Positions 11,849 to 21,375 of a stretch of 58,289 nucleotides of DNA are shown piece by piece. Each line of letters starts with the position of its first letter. Position 1 is the stretch's first letter. The DNA lies in assembly GCA_050258555.1 (NCBI GenBank), contig JBLMZA010000066.1, positions 1 through 58,289 of the forward strand, read 5' to 3'. Position numbers and translations under genes: made by a program. The notes under the pieces were generated by a model. It searched no databases. It was given only the letters and a program-made list of their open reading frames with translations, and was not told where the DNA came from. The DNA comes from CAISDA01 sp050258555 (lineage in GTDB: Bacteria > Bacteroidota > Ignavibacteria > UBA10030 > UBA8401).

Positions 11849-13265
11849 TGAGATTCCCTTTCATCGGCAAGGAAATGATAAATGTTGTTCCCTGGTTCGG
11901 TTCGCTCTGCACCTGGATGTCGCCTCCGAAGCTTTTGACAATGCCGAGGCTCACCCACAGCCCGAGGCCGGTGCCTTTGCCCACCTCCTTCGTGGTAAAG
12001 AACGGATCGAAAATTTTTTCAATATCCTCTTTGGCAATGCCGCGGCCGTCGTCACGGACCGTGATCTCGACCGTGTGGTCGTTGAGCGTGCTGGAGACAT
12101 CGATCTGGTGCCGGCCTTGATCGCAGGCATCCACGGCGTTCATGAGGATGTTCAAAAACACCTGCACCAGTTGATCGCTCACCACGGCGATATGCGGAAG
12201 CGACTCGAGCAGCTTCACGTTGAATGTGATGTGCTGCACCTTCTTGCCGTACTGTACGATGTTCAGCGCGTCGCGGATCACGTTGTTGATGTCGGTCTTC
12301 TTCACCTCGTAGGCCGAAGGCCGGGAGAAGTCCACGAGTTCGCGGATGATCTTCGTGATACGGTTGATCTGGTTTTTCACCAGCTCGAGCTTCTCGCGTG
12401 CGAAGTCGTCCTTGGTGGTGCGCTGGATCACCTGCACGATCGAGGAAATGGATGTGAGCGGATTGCCCACTTCGTGGGCGATGCCCGCGGCAAGCGTGCC
12501 GAATGTCTCCATCTTCTGCGAACGCACAAGCTGCGTCTCGAGCTTTTTCTGCTCGGTGATGTCCTTGTGCGCCCCCACGAATCCGATCACGATCCGGTTC
12601 TCGTCCAGAATCGGCGAGATCACGACTTCCGAGTGGAAAAGCGTCCCGTCCTTGCGCTTGTTCTGAAGCTGTCCGACCCATTCCTTGCCGCTCAGGATCC
12701 TGTTCCAGATTTTTTCCCAGAACTCCCGCGAGTGCAGGCCGCTTTTGAGCAGATTCGGGTTGCGTCCGATGAGCTCGTCCTTGCGGTAGCCGCTGATGCG
12801 TTCGTAGGCGGGATTCACGTAGATGATCTTGCCGTTGGCGTCGGTGATCTGTATGGGATTGACCGTATGGAGCGTTACCTCCGAAAAGCGCAAAAGGTCA
12901 AGCTCGATCTTGCGCTGCTCGGAAATATCCTTCACGGTCACGAGATAGAGCCGGGGAAATTCCTCCGGATTGGTGATGCGGACGATCGCGACTTCGGAAA
13001 ACACGAGATCGACCGGCGAGAACTGGAACGTGGTCCGGAATGTGGTGAGCGCTTCATCCTTGCGGAGCATTTCGGCGAACCGGGCATCGCCCGTGGCGCC
13101 CCAGGCATTGTGGATGGAACGAGTCTGCGACTGCAGGCGCGTCATTTTCCGGCGCTGGCAGGCGGCCGGATTGCAATCGACGATCTGTCCGTCCTCGGCG
13201 ATGATGATGATCGCATCGCGGTGAAGTTCGAAGATTTTTCTGAAAACGGAATCGGGGAGCGTCAT
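11841..13265 (-). CDS. PAS-domain sensor histidine kinase
   Basis: 474 residues, apparently soluble. Two PAS regions (about 5-115 and 125-245, the second with NPIQITDANGKIIYVNPAY and a following KDITEQKK hinge), then a phosphoacceptor helix with H-box AAGIAHEVGNPLTS near residue 265, and a HATPase domain with N-box NILMNAVDACDQG, G1 DDGRGI and G2 GTGLGLWVSLGIV. No transmembrane segment is visible, so it senses something inside the cell or acts with a membrane partner. Its start overlaps the stop of the upstream ABC exporter gene (ATGA) and its end overlaps the NtrC-type regulator gene by 8 bp; all four genes probably form one transcript. Confidence 0.94.
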   Translation of the reverse strand: MTLPDSVFRKIFELHRDAIIIIAEDGQIVDCNPAACQRRKMTRLQSQTRSIHNAWGATGDARFAEMLRKDEALTTFRTTFQFSPVDLVFSEVAIVRITNPEEFPRLYLVTVKDISEQRKIELDLLRFSEVTLHTVNPIQITDANGKIIYVNPAYERISGYRKDELIGRNPNLLKSGLHSREFWEKIWNRILSGKEWVGQLQNKRKDGTLFHSEVVISPILDENRIVIGFVGAHKDITEQKKLETQLVRSQKMETFGTLAAGIAHEVGNPLTSISSIVQVIQRTTKDDFAREKLELVKNQINRITKIIRELVDFSRPSAYEVKKTDINNVIRDALNIVQYGKKVQHITFNVKLLESLPHIAVVSDQLVQVFLNILMNAVDACDQGRHQIDVSSTLNDHTVEITVRDDGRGIAKEDIEKIFDPFFTTKEVGKGTGLGLWVSLGIVKSFGGDIQVQSEPNQGTTFIISLPMKGNLNE

Positions 13266-15037
13266 GCTGCTTCCTGCTCTTTATACTGGAGTTGGTACAA
13301 TTTATGATAGATTCCCCCGAGTGCAAGCAATTGCTGATGCGTGCCGCGTTCGCGGATCTCGCCCTTATGCATGACGATGATCGCGTCGGCCCGCTGGATG
13401 GTCGAAAGCCGGTGCGCGATGACAATCGCCGTCCGGTCCGTGAGAAGCCGGTCGATGGCCGACTGGATGAGCTGTTCGGTCTCGGTATCGACGCTCGATG
13501 TCGCTTCATCCAGAACGAGAATGGCCGGATCGTACGCCAGGGCGCGCGCAAACGACAGGAGCTGCTTCTGCCCCACCGAAAGCGTCGAACCGCGTTCCTT
13601 GACTTCCTCGTCGTACTGCTTCGGCAGGCTTTCAATGAAATGCGAGACGCCGACCATCTCGGCGGCGCGCCGTATGCGCTCTTCCGGAATCGCTTCGTTG
13701 CCGAGGCTGATGTTGCTGCGGATGTCGCCCGAAAAAAGGAACACGTCCTGCAGCACGACGGCGATGTGGCGCCGCAGGTCGGCTGTGGAAAGTTCGCGTA
13801 TGTTCACATCGTCGATGAAAATCTCGCCCTTCTGGATCTCATAGAAGCGCGAGAGCAGGCTGATGATCGTCGTCTTGCCCGCGCCGGTGTGTCCCACGAA
13901 GGCCACCGTCTCTCCCGGGTTGATGGTGAAGGAAACATTCTTCAGCACCCATTGGTCGTCGGTATAGGCGAACCAGACATTGCGGAATTCGATCTTCCCC
14001 CTGACCGAGGGAAGCGGCACCGGCTCTTTCGGCTCGGCAAGCAGCGTCTGATCGTCCAGGAGTTTGAAGATGCGCTCGGAGGAGGCCATGGCCGTCTGCA
14101 TGATGTTGTACTTTTCCGAAAGGTCGCGGATCGGGCGCCAGAACATTTCGTTGAACTGAAGGAAGGCCATCACCGTGCCGATGGTGACCTTGCCTTCGAG
14201 CGCGTTGCCTCCGGCATACCAGATGATGAGTCCCACGGAAACGGCGCCGATCAGGTCGACGCCCGGATAGAAGACCGCATAATAGAAGATCGACTTGATG
14301 TTGGCGTCGCGGTGGCCGGCGTTATGCTCGCGGAACTGCTCGTACGCCTTCGATTCGCGGTTGAAGATCTGATCGACGAGCATGCCCGTGATATGCTCCT
14401 GCATGAACGTGTTGATGCGAGCGATATAGAGACGCACCTCGCGATAGGCCTCGCGCGCCTTCTTCCGGAAGAGGAACGTTCCATAGAAGAGCACCGGCAG
14501 CATGGAAAGCGACAGGAGCGCCAAAGGCCAGCTCATCGAGAACATGAACCAGACGATGCCGATGATCATGAAGACGTCGCTGAAGACCATGACGATGCCC
14601 GAGGAGAACATTTCGTTCAACACCTCGACGTCGTTCGTGACGCGCGTGATGAGCCGGCCGATCGGATTTTTGTCGTAGAACGGCAGCGAAAGTTTCTGGA
14701 GATGCCGGTACATTTCCATGCGCAGATCGAAGATCGTGCGCTGCCCGATCACCTGCGTCAGGTAGGCGTTGAAATACTGCACAAGGCCGCGTAACAGGAG
14801 CACGCCGAGGAAGGCGAGCGCCGTCCACAAGAGCCCGTGCGGATCCTTCTGTGCGATATTGACGTCGACGGCGACCTTCGTGAAATACGGCCGCACGGCT
14901 TCAAGCGCCGAAACGACGATGCTCAGGGCGATCGCAAGGATGACCATCCATTTATAGGGGCCCAAGTACTTCAGGAGCCGCTTCATGAGCTGTCCGTCGT
15001 ACGCCTTGCCTAAAATTTCTTCTTCGTGCATTGACAT
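13262..15037 (-). CDS. ABC-type half-exporter with canonical ATPase site (MdlB-like)
   Basis: 591 residues: six-helix exporter domain in the first 320, ATPase domain after. Walker A GHTGAGKTT (about 384), signature LSVGQKQ (about 486), Walker B with catalytic glutamate in VLDEATSSVD (about 507), H-loop IVIAHRLSTI. The LSVGQKQLL signature and neighbour pairing resemble E. coli MdlB. It follows the other half-exporter gene after a 50-bp gap and overlaps the sensor-kinase gene by 4 bp (ATGA). Together with the upstream protein it should form a heterodimeric inner-membrane exporter for lipid, peptide or drug-like substrates; substrate cannot be told. Two close starts (15037 and 15031) are possible, neither with a clear ribosome-binding site. 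Confidence 0.93.
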   Translation of the reverse strand: MSMHEEEILGKAYDGQLMKRLLKYLGPYKWMVILAIALSIVVSALEAVRPYFTKVAVDVNIAQKDPHGLLWTALAFLGVLLLRGLVQYFNAYLTQVIGQRTIFDLRMEMYRHLQKLSLPFYDKNPIGRLITRVTNDVEVLNEMFSSGIVMVFSDVFMIIGIVWFMFSMSWPLALLSLSMLPVLFYGTFLFRKKAREAYREVRLYIARINTFMQEHITGMLVDQIFNRESKAYEQFREHNAGHRDANIKSIFYYAVFYPGVDLIGAVSVGLIIWYAGGNALEGKVTIGTVMAFLQFNEMFWRPIRDLSEKYNIMQTAMASSERIFKLLDDQTLLAEPKEPVPLPSVRGKIEFRNVWFAYTDDQWVLKNVSFTINPGETVAFVGHTGAGKTTIISLLSRFYEIQKGEIFIDDVNIRELSTADLRRHIAVVLQDVFLFSGDIRSNISLGNEAIPEERIRRAAEMVGVSHFIESLPKQYDEEVKERGSTLSVGQKQLLSFARALAYDPAILVLDEATSSVDTETEQLIQSAIDRLLTDRTAIVIAHRLSTIQRADAIIVMHKGEIRERGTHQQLLALGGIYHKLYQLQYKEQEAA

Positions 15038-15087
15038 AGTGTGGAGTATGGGAAATAAATATTCGTATCCGGCAGCTGCCGCCGTCG

Positions 15088-16851
15088 TCAGGAAATCTCG
15101 TCGAGCTCCTTTTCCAGCAGCTGCTTGAAATGCAATTCGGCGTAGAGTCCGCCGAGCGCCACGAGTTCGGCATGCGAGCCTCGTTCGATGATGCGCCCTT
15201 CCTTCATCACGATGATGAGATCGGCATCCTTCACCGTCGAAATGCGGTGCGAGATGATGATGCTCGTGCGGCTGGCCATCACGCGGCGCAGACGCGACAG
15301 AATCGCCTCTTCGGTATACGTGTCGACGGCCGAGAGCGCATCGTCCAGGATCAGGAGCCGCGGCTTGCGCAGCACGGCACGCGCGATGCTCGTGCGCTGC
15401 TTCTGCCCGCCCGAGAGCGTGATGCCGCGCTCTCCCAGCATCGTATCGAACTGTTTCGGAAATTCGACAATGTCCTTCGAGATCTGCGAGATCTCCGCCG
15501 CTTCATGGATCAGTTCCTGATCGGCATTGTCGTGGCCATAGCTGATGTTGGCCGAGAGCGTTTCCGAAAAGAGGAACGTCTCCTGGGGCACATACCCGAT
15601 GTGGCGGCGCAGCGTCTCGATCGGAATTTTCTTGATGTCCACGCCGTCGATCAAGAGTTCCCCTTCGCTCACCTCGTACAGGCGCGGCAGAAGGTTCACA
15701 AGCGTGCTCTTGCCCGAACCCGTCGGTCCCACGATGGCAAGCGTCGTGCCGGCGGGAACAGACAGCGTGATCTCATGGAGCGTCGGCGATGCGGCGCCCT
15801 TGTGCGTGAATGTCACATTTTTGAAATCGATCGCGCCCTCGAGCTCGATGATCGAACGGTCCGTTTCGTCGGTGTCGCGGATTTCCGGAACGGCATCGAG
15901 GATCTTGCCCAGGCGCGCCATCGAGGCGGCTCCCTGCTGGACGATGTTCGTCACCCAGCCGAAGGCGATCATCGGCCAGATGAGCATCGACAGATACGTG
16001 AAGAAGGCGGTCAGCGTGCCGATTGAAATTTTTCCGGAAATCACCTGAAGTCCGCCGATATACATCGCGATGATGATCGAGAGCCCGACAAGCACATACA
16101 TGAGCGGCCACATGATCGACTGCGTCTTGGCCAGCACGAGGTTCTTTTTCAGATACGACCAGCTCAGTTTCCGGAAGGAGGCGATTTCAAACTCTTCGCG
16201 CACATACGCCTTGACGACGCGGATGCCGGAGAGGTTTTCCTGGGCGCGCGTGGTCAGAAGCGAATATTCGGCCTGGCGCTCGTTGAATTTTTCATGGATC
16301 ACCTTGCCGAGCCGGTAAACGACGTACGACACTAGCGGCAGCGGAATGAGCGCCACCAAAGCCAGAGACCAGTCACTCCAGAGCATCATCGTCAGCGCCA
16401 TCGAGAACGTCATGAATGTGTCGGCCGGATACATGATGCCGGGACCGAGCACGTTGCGCACCGAGTTGATGTCGTTCGTCGCATGCGCCATCAGATCGCC
16501 CGTCGGCGTGTTCTGGAAGAACGTGAGCGGCAGGGTCTGCAGATGGGCGAGGAAGTCGTTGCGCAGATCGAATTCGATGAGGCGCGAGACGACGATGATG
16601 GTCTGGCGCGTCAGATACGTCATCATGCCGGCCACAAGCGAGAAGCCGACGATCGCGCCGGCATACAGCAGCAAGTCGCTATAGCGCAGCGTGTGGGCAT
16701 CGAGTCCCGCTTTCAGCGTGTCGATCGCCCGGCCGATGAAAAACGGCGTGGCGACGGTGAACAGATTGCTGATGATGACCGTCAGGAGTCCCCAGAGAAG
16801 CGTTGTGCGATATTTTTTCAGATACGGCAGAAGCCGGAGTAATGATTTCAT
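15088..16851 (-). CDS. ABC-type half-exporter with degenerate Walker B (MdlA-like)
   Basis: 587 residues: exporter transmembrane domain then an ATPase domain with Walker A GPTGSGKST (about 375), an intact LSGGQKQR signature (about 480) and Walker B LILDDALSAVD (about 502). The usual catalytic glutamate is aspartate here, as in E. coli MdlA and the degenerate-site subunits of heterodimeric exporters such as BmrC/BmrD. The partner encoded next has the normal glutamate but a changed signature (LSVGQ), so one composite ATP site is degenerate and one canonical. It is the first gene of the likely four-gene unit mdlA-like, mdlB-like, kinase, NtrC-type regulator. An AGGA about ten bases upstream supports the start. 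Confidence 0.93.
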   Translation of the reverse strand: MKSLLRLLPYLKKYRTTLLWGLLTVIISNLFTVATPFFIGRAIDTLKAGLDAHTLRYSDLLLYAGAIVGFSLVAGMMTYLTRQTIIVVSRLIEFDLRNDFLAHLQTLPLTFFQNTPTGDLMAHATNDINSVRNVLGPGIMYPADTFMTFSMALTMMLWSDWSLALVALIPLPLVSYVVYRLGKVIHEKFNERQAEYSLLTTRAQENLSGIRVVKAYVREEFEIASFRKLSWSYLKKNLVLAKTQSIMWPLMYVLVGLSIIIAMYIGGLQVISGKISIGTLTAFFTYLSMLIWPMIAFGWVTNIVQQGAASMARLGKILDAVPEIRDTDETDRSIIELEGAIDFKNVTFTHKGAASPTLHEITLSVPAGTTLAIVGPTGSGKSTLVNLLPRLYEVSEGELLIDGVDIKKIPIETLRRHIGYVPQETFLFSETLSANISYGHDNADQELIHEAAEISQISKDIVEFPKQFDTMLGERGITLSGGQKQRTSIARAVLRKPRLLILDDALSAVDTYTEEAILSRLRRVMASRTSIIISHRISTVKDADLIIVMKEGRIIERGSHAELVALGGLYAELHFKQLLEKELDEIS

Positions 16852-16927
16852 TGCGCGTGTCGTTCCTAATTTTCGACGGAGTAACGTACAAACATTGAAT
16901 CAGAGTTCCAAAAGAAAGATACAGCAG

Positions 16928-17007
16928 GGGGCGAAGCAGCGCTTCGCCCCACATGACGTTTCGCCCCACATGACGTTTCGCCCCACATGACGCTGCGCCC
17001 CACATGA
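16928..17007. repeat. REP-like palindrome plus four 17-bp tandem repeats
   Basis: A perfect palindrome GGGGCGAAGC (16928-16937), loop AGC, GCTTCGCCCC (16941-16950) runs into four head-to-tail 17-bp units at 16940-16956, 16957-16973, 16974-16990 and 16991-17007. The unit is CGTTTCGCCCCACATGA; the first has C for T at position 3, the last reads CGCTGCG at its start. There are no spacers, so it is not a CRISPR. The array ends ten bases before the stop codon of the radical SAM gene and lies upstream of the ABC exporter operon. The same 15-bp string occurs at 591-605. Confidence 0.8.
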
Positions 17008-17016
17008 AGATGTGCG

Positions 17017-18711
17017 CTACCGTGCGCGCTTGGCCGTGACGGCCTGCTTCTGCCTGTCCTTCCGGACGGCGTCCTTTTCCACCGCCAGGGGCTCGCCCGT
17101 GAACGGATCGCGCTCGGTGTAGTACATGAGCGTCGACCAGGTCGACGGCGTGGGCGTGAAGATCTGCACCTGCTCCGGACTGATCCGGAGCACGTCGGTC
17201 GAATAGCGCTTCAGCTCCTCCATATCCTTGAGTTCGCATCCGGGATGCGCCGCAATCAGATAATACGTCAGGAACTGCTTCTTCCCCTTGCGTTCATTGA
17301 GCCTGTCGAAGCGCTCCTTGAACCGGGCAAGAAATTCGTTGCGCGGCTTGCCCATCCGGTCGAGCACCCGGCCGCTCATGTGTTCGGGGGCGATCTTGAG
17401 CTGTCCCGAGATGTGATGCTCGACGAGTTCGTCCAGATACGCGTCGCCCCAGGCCTCGTCTTCCAGGATCATCTCGTAGCGGAGTCCGGAGGCGACGAAC
17501 GCCTTCTTGACCCCGCGCACGGCGCGGATTTTCCGAAGCAGACGGATCTGCGGCTCATGGGAAATGGGCAGTTCGCTGCAGGCATCGGGAAACACGCAGC
17601 GCTTGGCGGGACAGCTTCCCTTGGCGAGCTTCTTTTCGCATTCGAATCCGTACATGTTCGCCGTCGGCCCGCCCACATCACTGATGATGCCCTTGAACTC
17701 CTTGTCGGAGGCCATCGACTCGATCTCGCGCACGATCGACTGTTCGCTTCGCGAGACGATGGTCCGTCCCTGATGCACGGCGATGGCGCAGAAATTGCAC
17801 TCGCCGTAGCATCCCCGGTGCGTCGTCACCGAATAGCGGATCGTCTCCAAGGCGCGCACCGAACCCTGTTTCTTATAAAACGGATGGACATCGCGTTCGT
17901 ACTCGAGGCCGTAGACGCGATCGATCTCCTCCTCGCTCAGAGGCAGCGCCGGCGGATTCTGTATCAGGCAGCGGTTGTCGTGCTGCTGCACGAGCCCGCG
18001 CGCCGTCAGCGGATCGTTGTTCCGGTAGAAGAGCGCGAACATCGCGCGGAATTGTTCCTTGTCCTTCGACACCTCGGCAAAAGACGGCAGCATGCGGTAT
18101 CCGCTTCGCGGTTCTTTGGCGATGTAGCAGATGCCGCACACATCCTCGATCGGCCGGCCGTCGCGGTATGCCCACGCAAGATCGAGCACGGCCTTCTCCC
18201 CCATTCCATAGACAAGCACATCGGCTTTCGCATCGAAGAGAATCGAGCGCCGGATCTTGTCGCTCCAGAAGTCGTAATGGGCGATGCGGCGGAGCGAGGC
18301 TTCCACGCCGCCGAGAACGATCGGCACGGTCTGCTTGAAATGCGCGCGGATCAGATTCGCATAGATGATCGAAGCGCGGTCGGGCCGGCGCGTATTCTCG
18401 CCGCCCGGCGTGAAGTCATCCGCACGCCGGCGCTTTTTGAGCGCCGTATAATTGGCCACCATCGAATCGACGCATCCCGCGCTCACGCCCCAGAACAGAC
18501 GAGGCTCGCCAAGACGGGCAATGTCGGCATCGGAATGAAGATCGGGCTGGGCGATCACGCCCACATGAAATCCGGCATCCACAAGCACATGGCCGATCAC
18601 GCTGATGCCCGAATAGGACGAATCGATGTATGTGTCGCCGCTGACGAGGATGACATCCAGTCCGTCCCATCCCAATTCTCGTACTTCTTCCCTCGTCGTC
18701 GGCAGAAACAT
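17017..18711 (-). CDS. YgiQ-family radical SAM protein
   Basis: 564 residues with the family hallmarks: the N-terminal LILVSGD-like stretch DVILVSGDTYIDSSYSG, a B12-binding-like Rossmann region (about 20-160, including GGVEASLRRIAHYDFWSDKIRRS), and the radical SAM cluster motif C-x3-C-x2-C in HRGCYGECNFCAI near residue 295. A further cysteine-containing segment follows (GSCPAKRCVFPDAC). YgiQ proteins are widespread but their reaction is not established. AAAGGAT nine bases upstream of the ATG at 18711 supports the start. The 17-bp tandem repeat lies just after the stop. Confidence 0.93.
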   Translation of the reverse strand: MFLPTTREEVRELGWDGLDVILVSGDTYIDSSYSGISVIGHVLVDAGFHVGVIAQPDLHSDADIARLGEPRLFWGVSAGCVDSMVANYTALKKRRRADDFTPGGENTRRPDRASIIYANLIRAHFKQTVPIVLGGVEASLRRIAHYDFWSDKIRRSILFDAKADVLVYGMGEKAVLDLAWAYRDGRPIEDVCGICYIAKEPRSGYRMLPSFAEVSKDKEQFRAMFALFYRNNDPLTARGLVQQHDNRCLIQNPPALPLSEEEIDRVYGLEYERDVHPFYKKQGSVRALETIRYSVTTHRGCYGECNFCAIAVHQGRTIVSRSEQSIVREIESMASDKEFKGIISDVGGPTANMYGFECEKKLAKGSCPAKRCVFPDACSELPISHEPQIRLLRKIRAVRGVKKAFVASGLRYEMILEDEAWGDAYLDELVEHHISGQLKIAPEHMSGRVLDRMGKPRNEFLARFKERFDRLNERKGKKQFLTYYLIAAHPGCELKDMEELKRYSTDVLRISPEQVQIFTPTPSTWSTLMYYTERDPFTGEPLAVEKDAVRKDRQKQAVTAKRAR

Positions 18712-18759
18712 GCGTATATCCTTTTAACACACCATTAAAGATTCATTCCTCAAAAAGCA

Positions 18760-18788
18760 AGGAGCCGTTCCAAGTGCTAGCGGCTCCT
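18760..18788 (-). terminator. Intrinsic terminator after the GH20-like gene
   Basis: Arms AGGAGCCG (18760-18767) and CGGCTCCT (18781-18788). On the minus strand the stem is followed by TTGCTTTTT. It sits 25 bp beyond the stop of the hexosaminidase gene and closes the M16/GH20 transcription unit. Confidence 0.8.
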
Positions 18789-18812
18789 CCACATAGAACA
18801 CGCCACCAGGCC

Positions 18813-21347
18813 TTAACGTTCAATCCAGGAAGCGCGGCCTGCAGCCAGGTTCGGCTCGACGATCGTGAAACCGTAGGGCTTCGGCGCGGCATTCAACCAG
18901 CCGGCGTCGTTGAATGCGGCGGTCTTCCATCCCTCTTCGGGTCGCTCGCTCACTTTCCATGTGGAATCCGTCCGGAGCTTGGAGACCGAGCCGTCCCTGG
19001 ATGTGAATTCGACGAAGATATTCACGCCCGCAGAGCCGTTCGGCGAAAAATTCTTCACATCGACCGTAAGGACATTCGCGCCCGATTCCGACAGAAGCGG
19101 AAGAATGTCCACCACTTTCACGCGCTGGTGTTCCTCGGTCAGAGACAGCGAGCGCCGCGCATAGACTTCGCCCGCCTCTTTTCCGTTCACCGCAAGCTTC
19201 GCATAGCTGTCTCCGATCAATTGCAGCTTCGCCGAACGGAGTCCGGATGGAACGGTGAATGTCTTCCGGAATGCGGCGCTCTGCACCTGCGGCATCTCGC
19301 GCTGCGACGGGTTGGCCGAGGGATGATAGATGAACGCGCTGGCGATCACCGGATCGTACGTAAAGACGCCTTTCTGCGCGCGCTCGACGATCTCCTTCCA
19401 GTATGCCGTCTGCAGGTCGTAGCGCTGCTCCAATAGTTCGAGTCCCTCGGGCTTATTGGTCAGAAGCCAGAGCCGCCGGTATTCCTTCTTCAATTCGGCA
19501 AGCCCGTTGATCACATCGTTGGCCAGCGCCGTGATCTCCGCGGCGGCCTGAGCATGTGCGCCCCCGAGGGCCGACTGCTGGAGCTGCTTGATCTTTTCCT
19601 GGGCCGTGATCTTTTTTGCATACCAGAGATTCTGTCTGGCCACGAACTCCAGGCGCTGAATCTGGTCGGCGTTGCGCGTCACGCTGCGCTTGGCCTCATC
19701 GAGCAGCGCGAGCACCTGGGGCATCGTCGCTGTAATCGACTGCACGCGCAGCACGGACGGTATCGTCGTTTCCCATCCCTGCGGCAGCGGAAGCATCGGC
19801 GCGCGCCAGAGTGCATGATAATGGTACTGGTTCGAAGGCGAAGAGAGATAGTTGTAGACCGTCTGCATTTCGCGGCCCGCGGTGCCGTAATAGTCGGCGA
19901 AGAACGCCGTGTTGAACGCGTCGGTTTCCGCCTTCTTCGGATTCCATGCGCATTCGGCCGTCCAGGCGTAGCCGTAATAGTTGAATTCGCGCAGGTCCTC
20001 CGAGCCGTAATCGCCCCAGGTCGATGTGAGCAGTCCGATCGAACCGTTTTCCATGCCGTCGCGGTTCAGATTCTGGATGTTGACGAACGTGTTGACGTAG
20101 GCCGGGAACGGCGTCGTGAAATTCCAGACCGCCGGCGAGACGATGAACGGGAATCCCGCCTTGCTGAAGACTTTCGGGCTCGGGTAGCTGAAGGACGCGC
20201 CGTAATGCCAGTCGACGATCGTGATGTCCTTCGGAATTTTTTCGAGGATGGCCGGATGATTCAGAATCACATCGCCGTACATGATCGGCTTCTTGTTGTA
20301 TTTCTTCAAAATGTCGACGACGCGCTTGTAATGCTCCGCATGCACGGTGGCGAGATCGCTCTTGGCGACGCGCTCCTTGTTCACGCCCAGGCCGACATCC
20401 CACGATTCGTCGGCGGCCATGTTGAACCAGGGCGAACTGAAGCACGAGGCGATTTCGCCGATCATCTCATCCAGCAGCGCATACACCTTCTCGTCCGAAA
20501 TGTTCACCGTGTGCGCGCCCGGGAATTCGGCATACTTCACGTAGTCTGGGTGGATGAGGATGTTCTCCCAGTGGCCGAGCGTTTCGAAGATGGGGATCAC
20601 CTCGACGAAATATTTCTTTGCATACTCATCGAGCTCCTTGCATTCGGCGTGCGAGAGCGCGCCGCGGTTCTTTCCGATTTCGGGATGGCGGCTGAATTGG
20701 AAGACGTCTTCCATGTACGGCGAATAGACATTGAGCTTGTAGCGCGAGCAGAAGCGGACGATCTTCTTGAAATTATCGAGCGTCGAGATCTGGCCGCGGC
20801 TGATGTCGTCGGTGATGCCGCGCACGCGCAGCGTGGGCCAGTCCTGTATGCGCACGCCTTCGGCAATGAGCGAGCGCTTGTCGCGCTTCAGGATCTGCAC
20901 AAGCGACATGGCGCCGTAGTAGACGCCCTTTTCCGTCTCGGCGATGATGACGACGCCGTCGGGACGCACATCGAGGAAGTAGCCTTCATTCTTCATCTCC
21001 GGCAGCAGCTCTCCTTTGTGCTCGGCCAGGAGCGCCTTGGCGCCGGCCGATGCCGTCGTGCCGAGATAGATCATGTCGGAAGGCAGCTTGCGCAGCGAGC
21101 CTTCCTCGGCGGTCTTCAGGGCGGGACCTTTCAGTTCGGCCAGTTCTTCGTTGATGCACTGCGCGATGAACTCCAGGCGCTCGGAATGTCCCCCGAGCAC
21201 GATGCGCGTGCCGCTTGTGATCTTGAACGGGGTCTTTGTCGCCTCGATCTTCTGGGGAATGGGAATGATGTGCGGCACGGCGGTTTCCGCCGAATGCGCC
21301 GCTGCCGTCGCAAGCATGAGACACAGGAATGCAGAGAAGAATTTCAT
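18813..21347 (-). CDS. Secreted GH20-like beta-N-acetylhexosaminidase
   Basis: 844 residues with signal peptide (MKFFSAFLCLMLATAAAHSA). The N-terminal part (about 25-155) looks like the GH20b domain, followed by a barrel with RGITDDISRG and the Asp-Glu pair in FNMAADESWDVG (about 305), matching the catalytic D-E dyad of GH20 enzymes that use substrate-assisted catalysis on N-acetylhexosamines. The C-terminal 170 residues, rich in aromatic beta-strands and ending in a WKTAAFNDAGW motif, look like a galactose-binding-type accessory domain. No T9SS tail is present, so a periplasmic location is likely. Start supported by AGGACAACCCG before the ATG. It follows two M16 peptidase genes closely (28 bp), suggesting cell-wall or glycoprotein turnover together with peptide degradation. 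Family assignment is good; exact substrate unknown. Confidence 0.78.
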   Translation of the reverse strand: MKFFSAFLCLMLATAAAHSAETAVPHIIPIPQKIEATKTPFKITSGTRIVLGGHSERLEFIAQCINEELAELKGPALKTAEEGSLRKLPSDMIYLGTTASAGAKALLAEHKGELLPEMKNEGYFLDVRPDGVVIIAETEKGVYYGAMSLVQILKRDKRSLIAEGVRIQDWPTLRVRGITDDISRGQISTLDNFKKIVRFCSRYKLNVYSPYMEDVFQFSRHPEIGKNRGALSHAECKELDEYAKKYFVEVIPIFETLGHWENILIHPDYVKYAEFPGAHTVNISDEKVYALLDEMIGEIASCFSSPWFNMAADESWDVGLGVNKERVAKSDLATVHAEHYKRVVDILKKYNKKPIMYGDVILNHPAILEKIPKDITIVDWHYGASFSYPSPKVFSKAGFPFIVSPAVWNFTTPFPAYVNTFVNIQNLNRDGMENGSIGLLTSTWGDYGSEDLREFNYYGYAWTAECAWNPKKAETDAFNTAFFADYYGTAGREMQTVYNYLSSPSNQYHYHALWRAPMLPLPQGWETTIPSVLRVQSITATMPQVLALLDEAKRSVTRNADQIQRLEFVARQNLWYAKKITAQEKIKQLQQSALGGAHAQAAAEITALANDVINGLAELKKEYRRLWLLTNKPEGLELLEQRYDLQTAYWKEIVERAQKGVFTYDPVIASAFIYHPSANPSQREMPQVQSAAFRKTFTVPSGLRSAKLQLIGDSYAKLAVNGKEAGEVYARRSLSLTEEHQRVKVVDILPLLSESGANVLTVDVKNFSPNGSAGVNIFVEFTSRDGSVSKLRTDSTWKVSERPEEGWKTAAFNDAGWLNAAPKPYGFTIVEPNLAAGRASWIER

Positions 21348-21375
21348 CGGGTTGTCCTATGAAGTTGATGAACAA

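Noticed and set aside
16940..17007. Possible CRISPR array
   Set aside because: The four 17-bp units are contiguous with no spacers and no cas genes are near.
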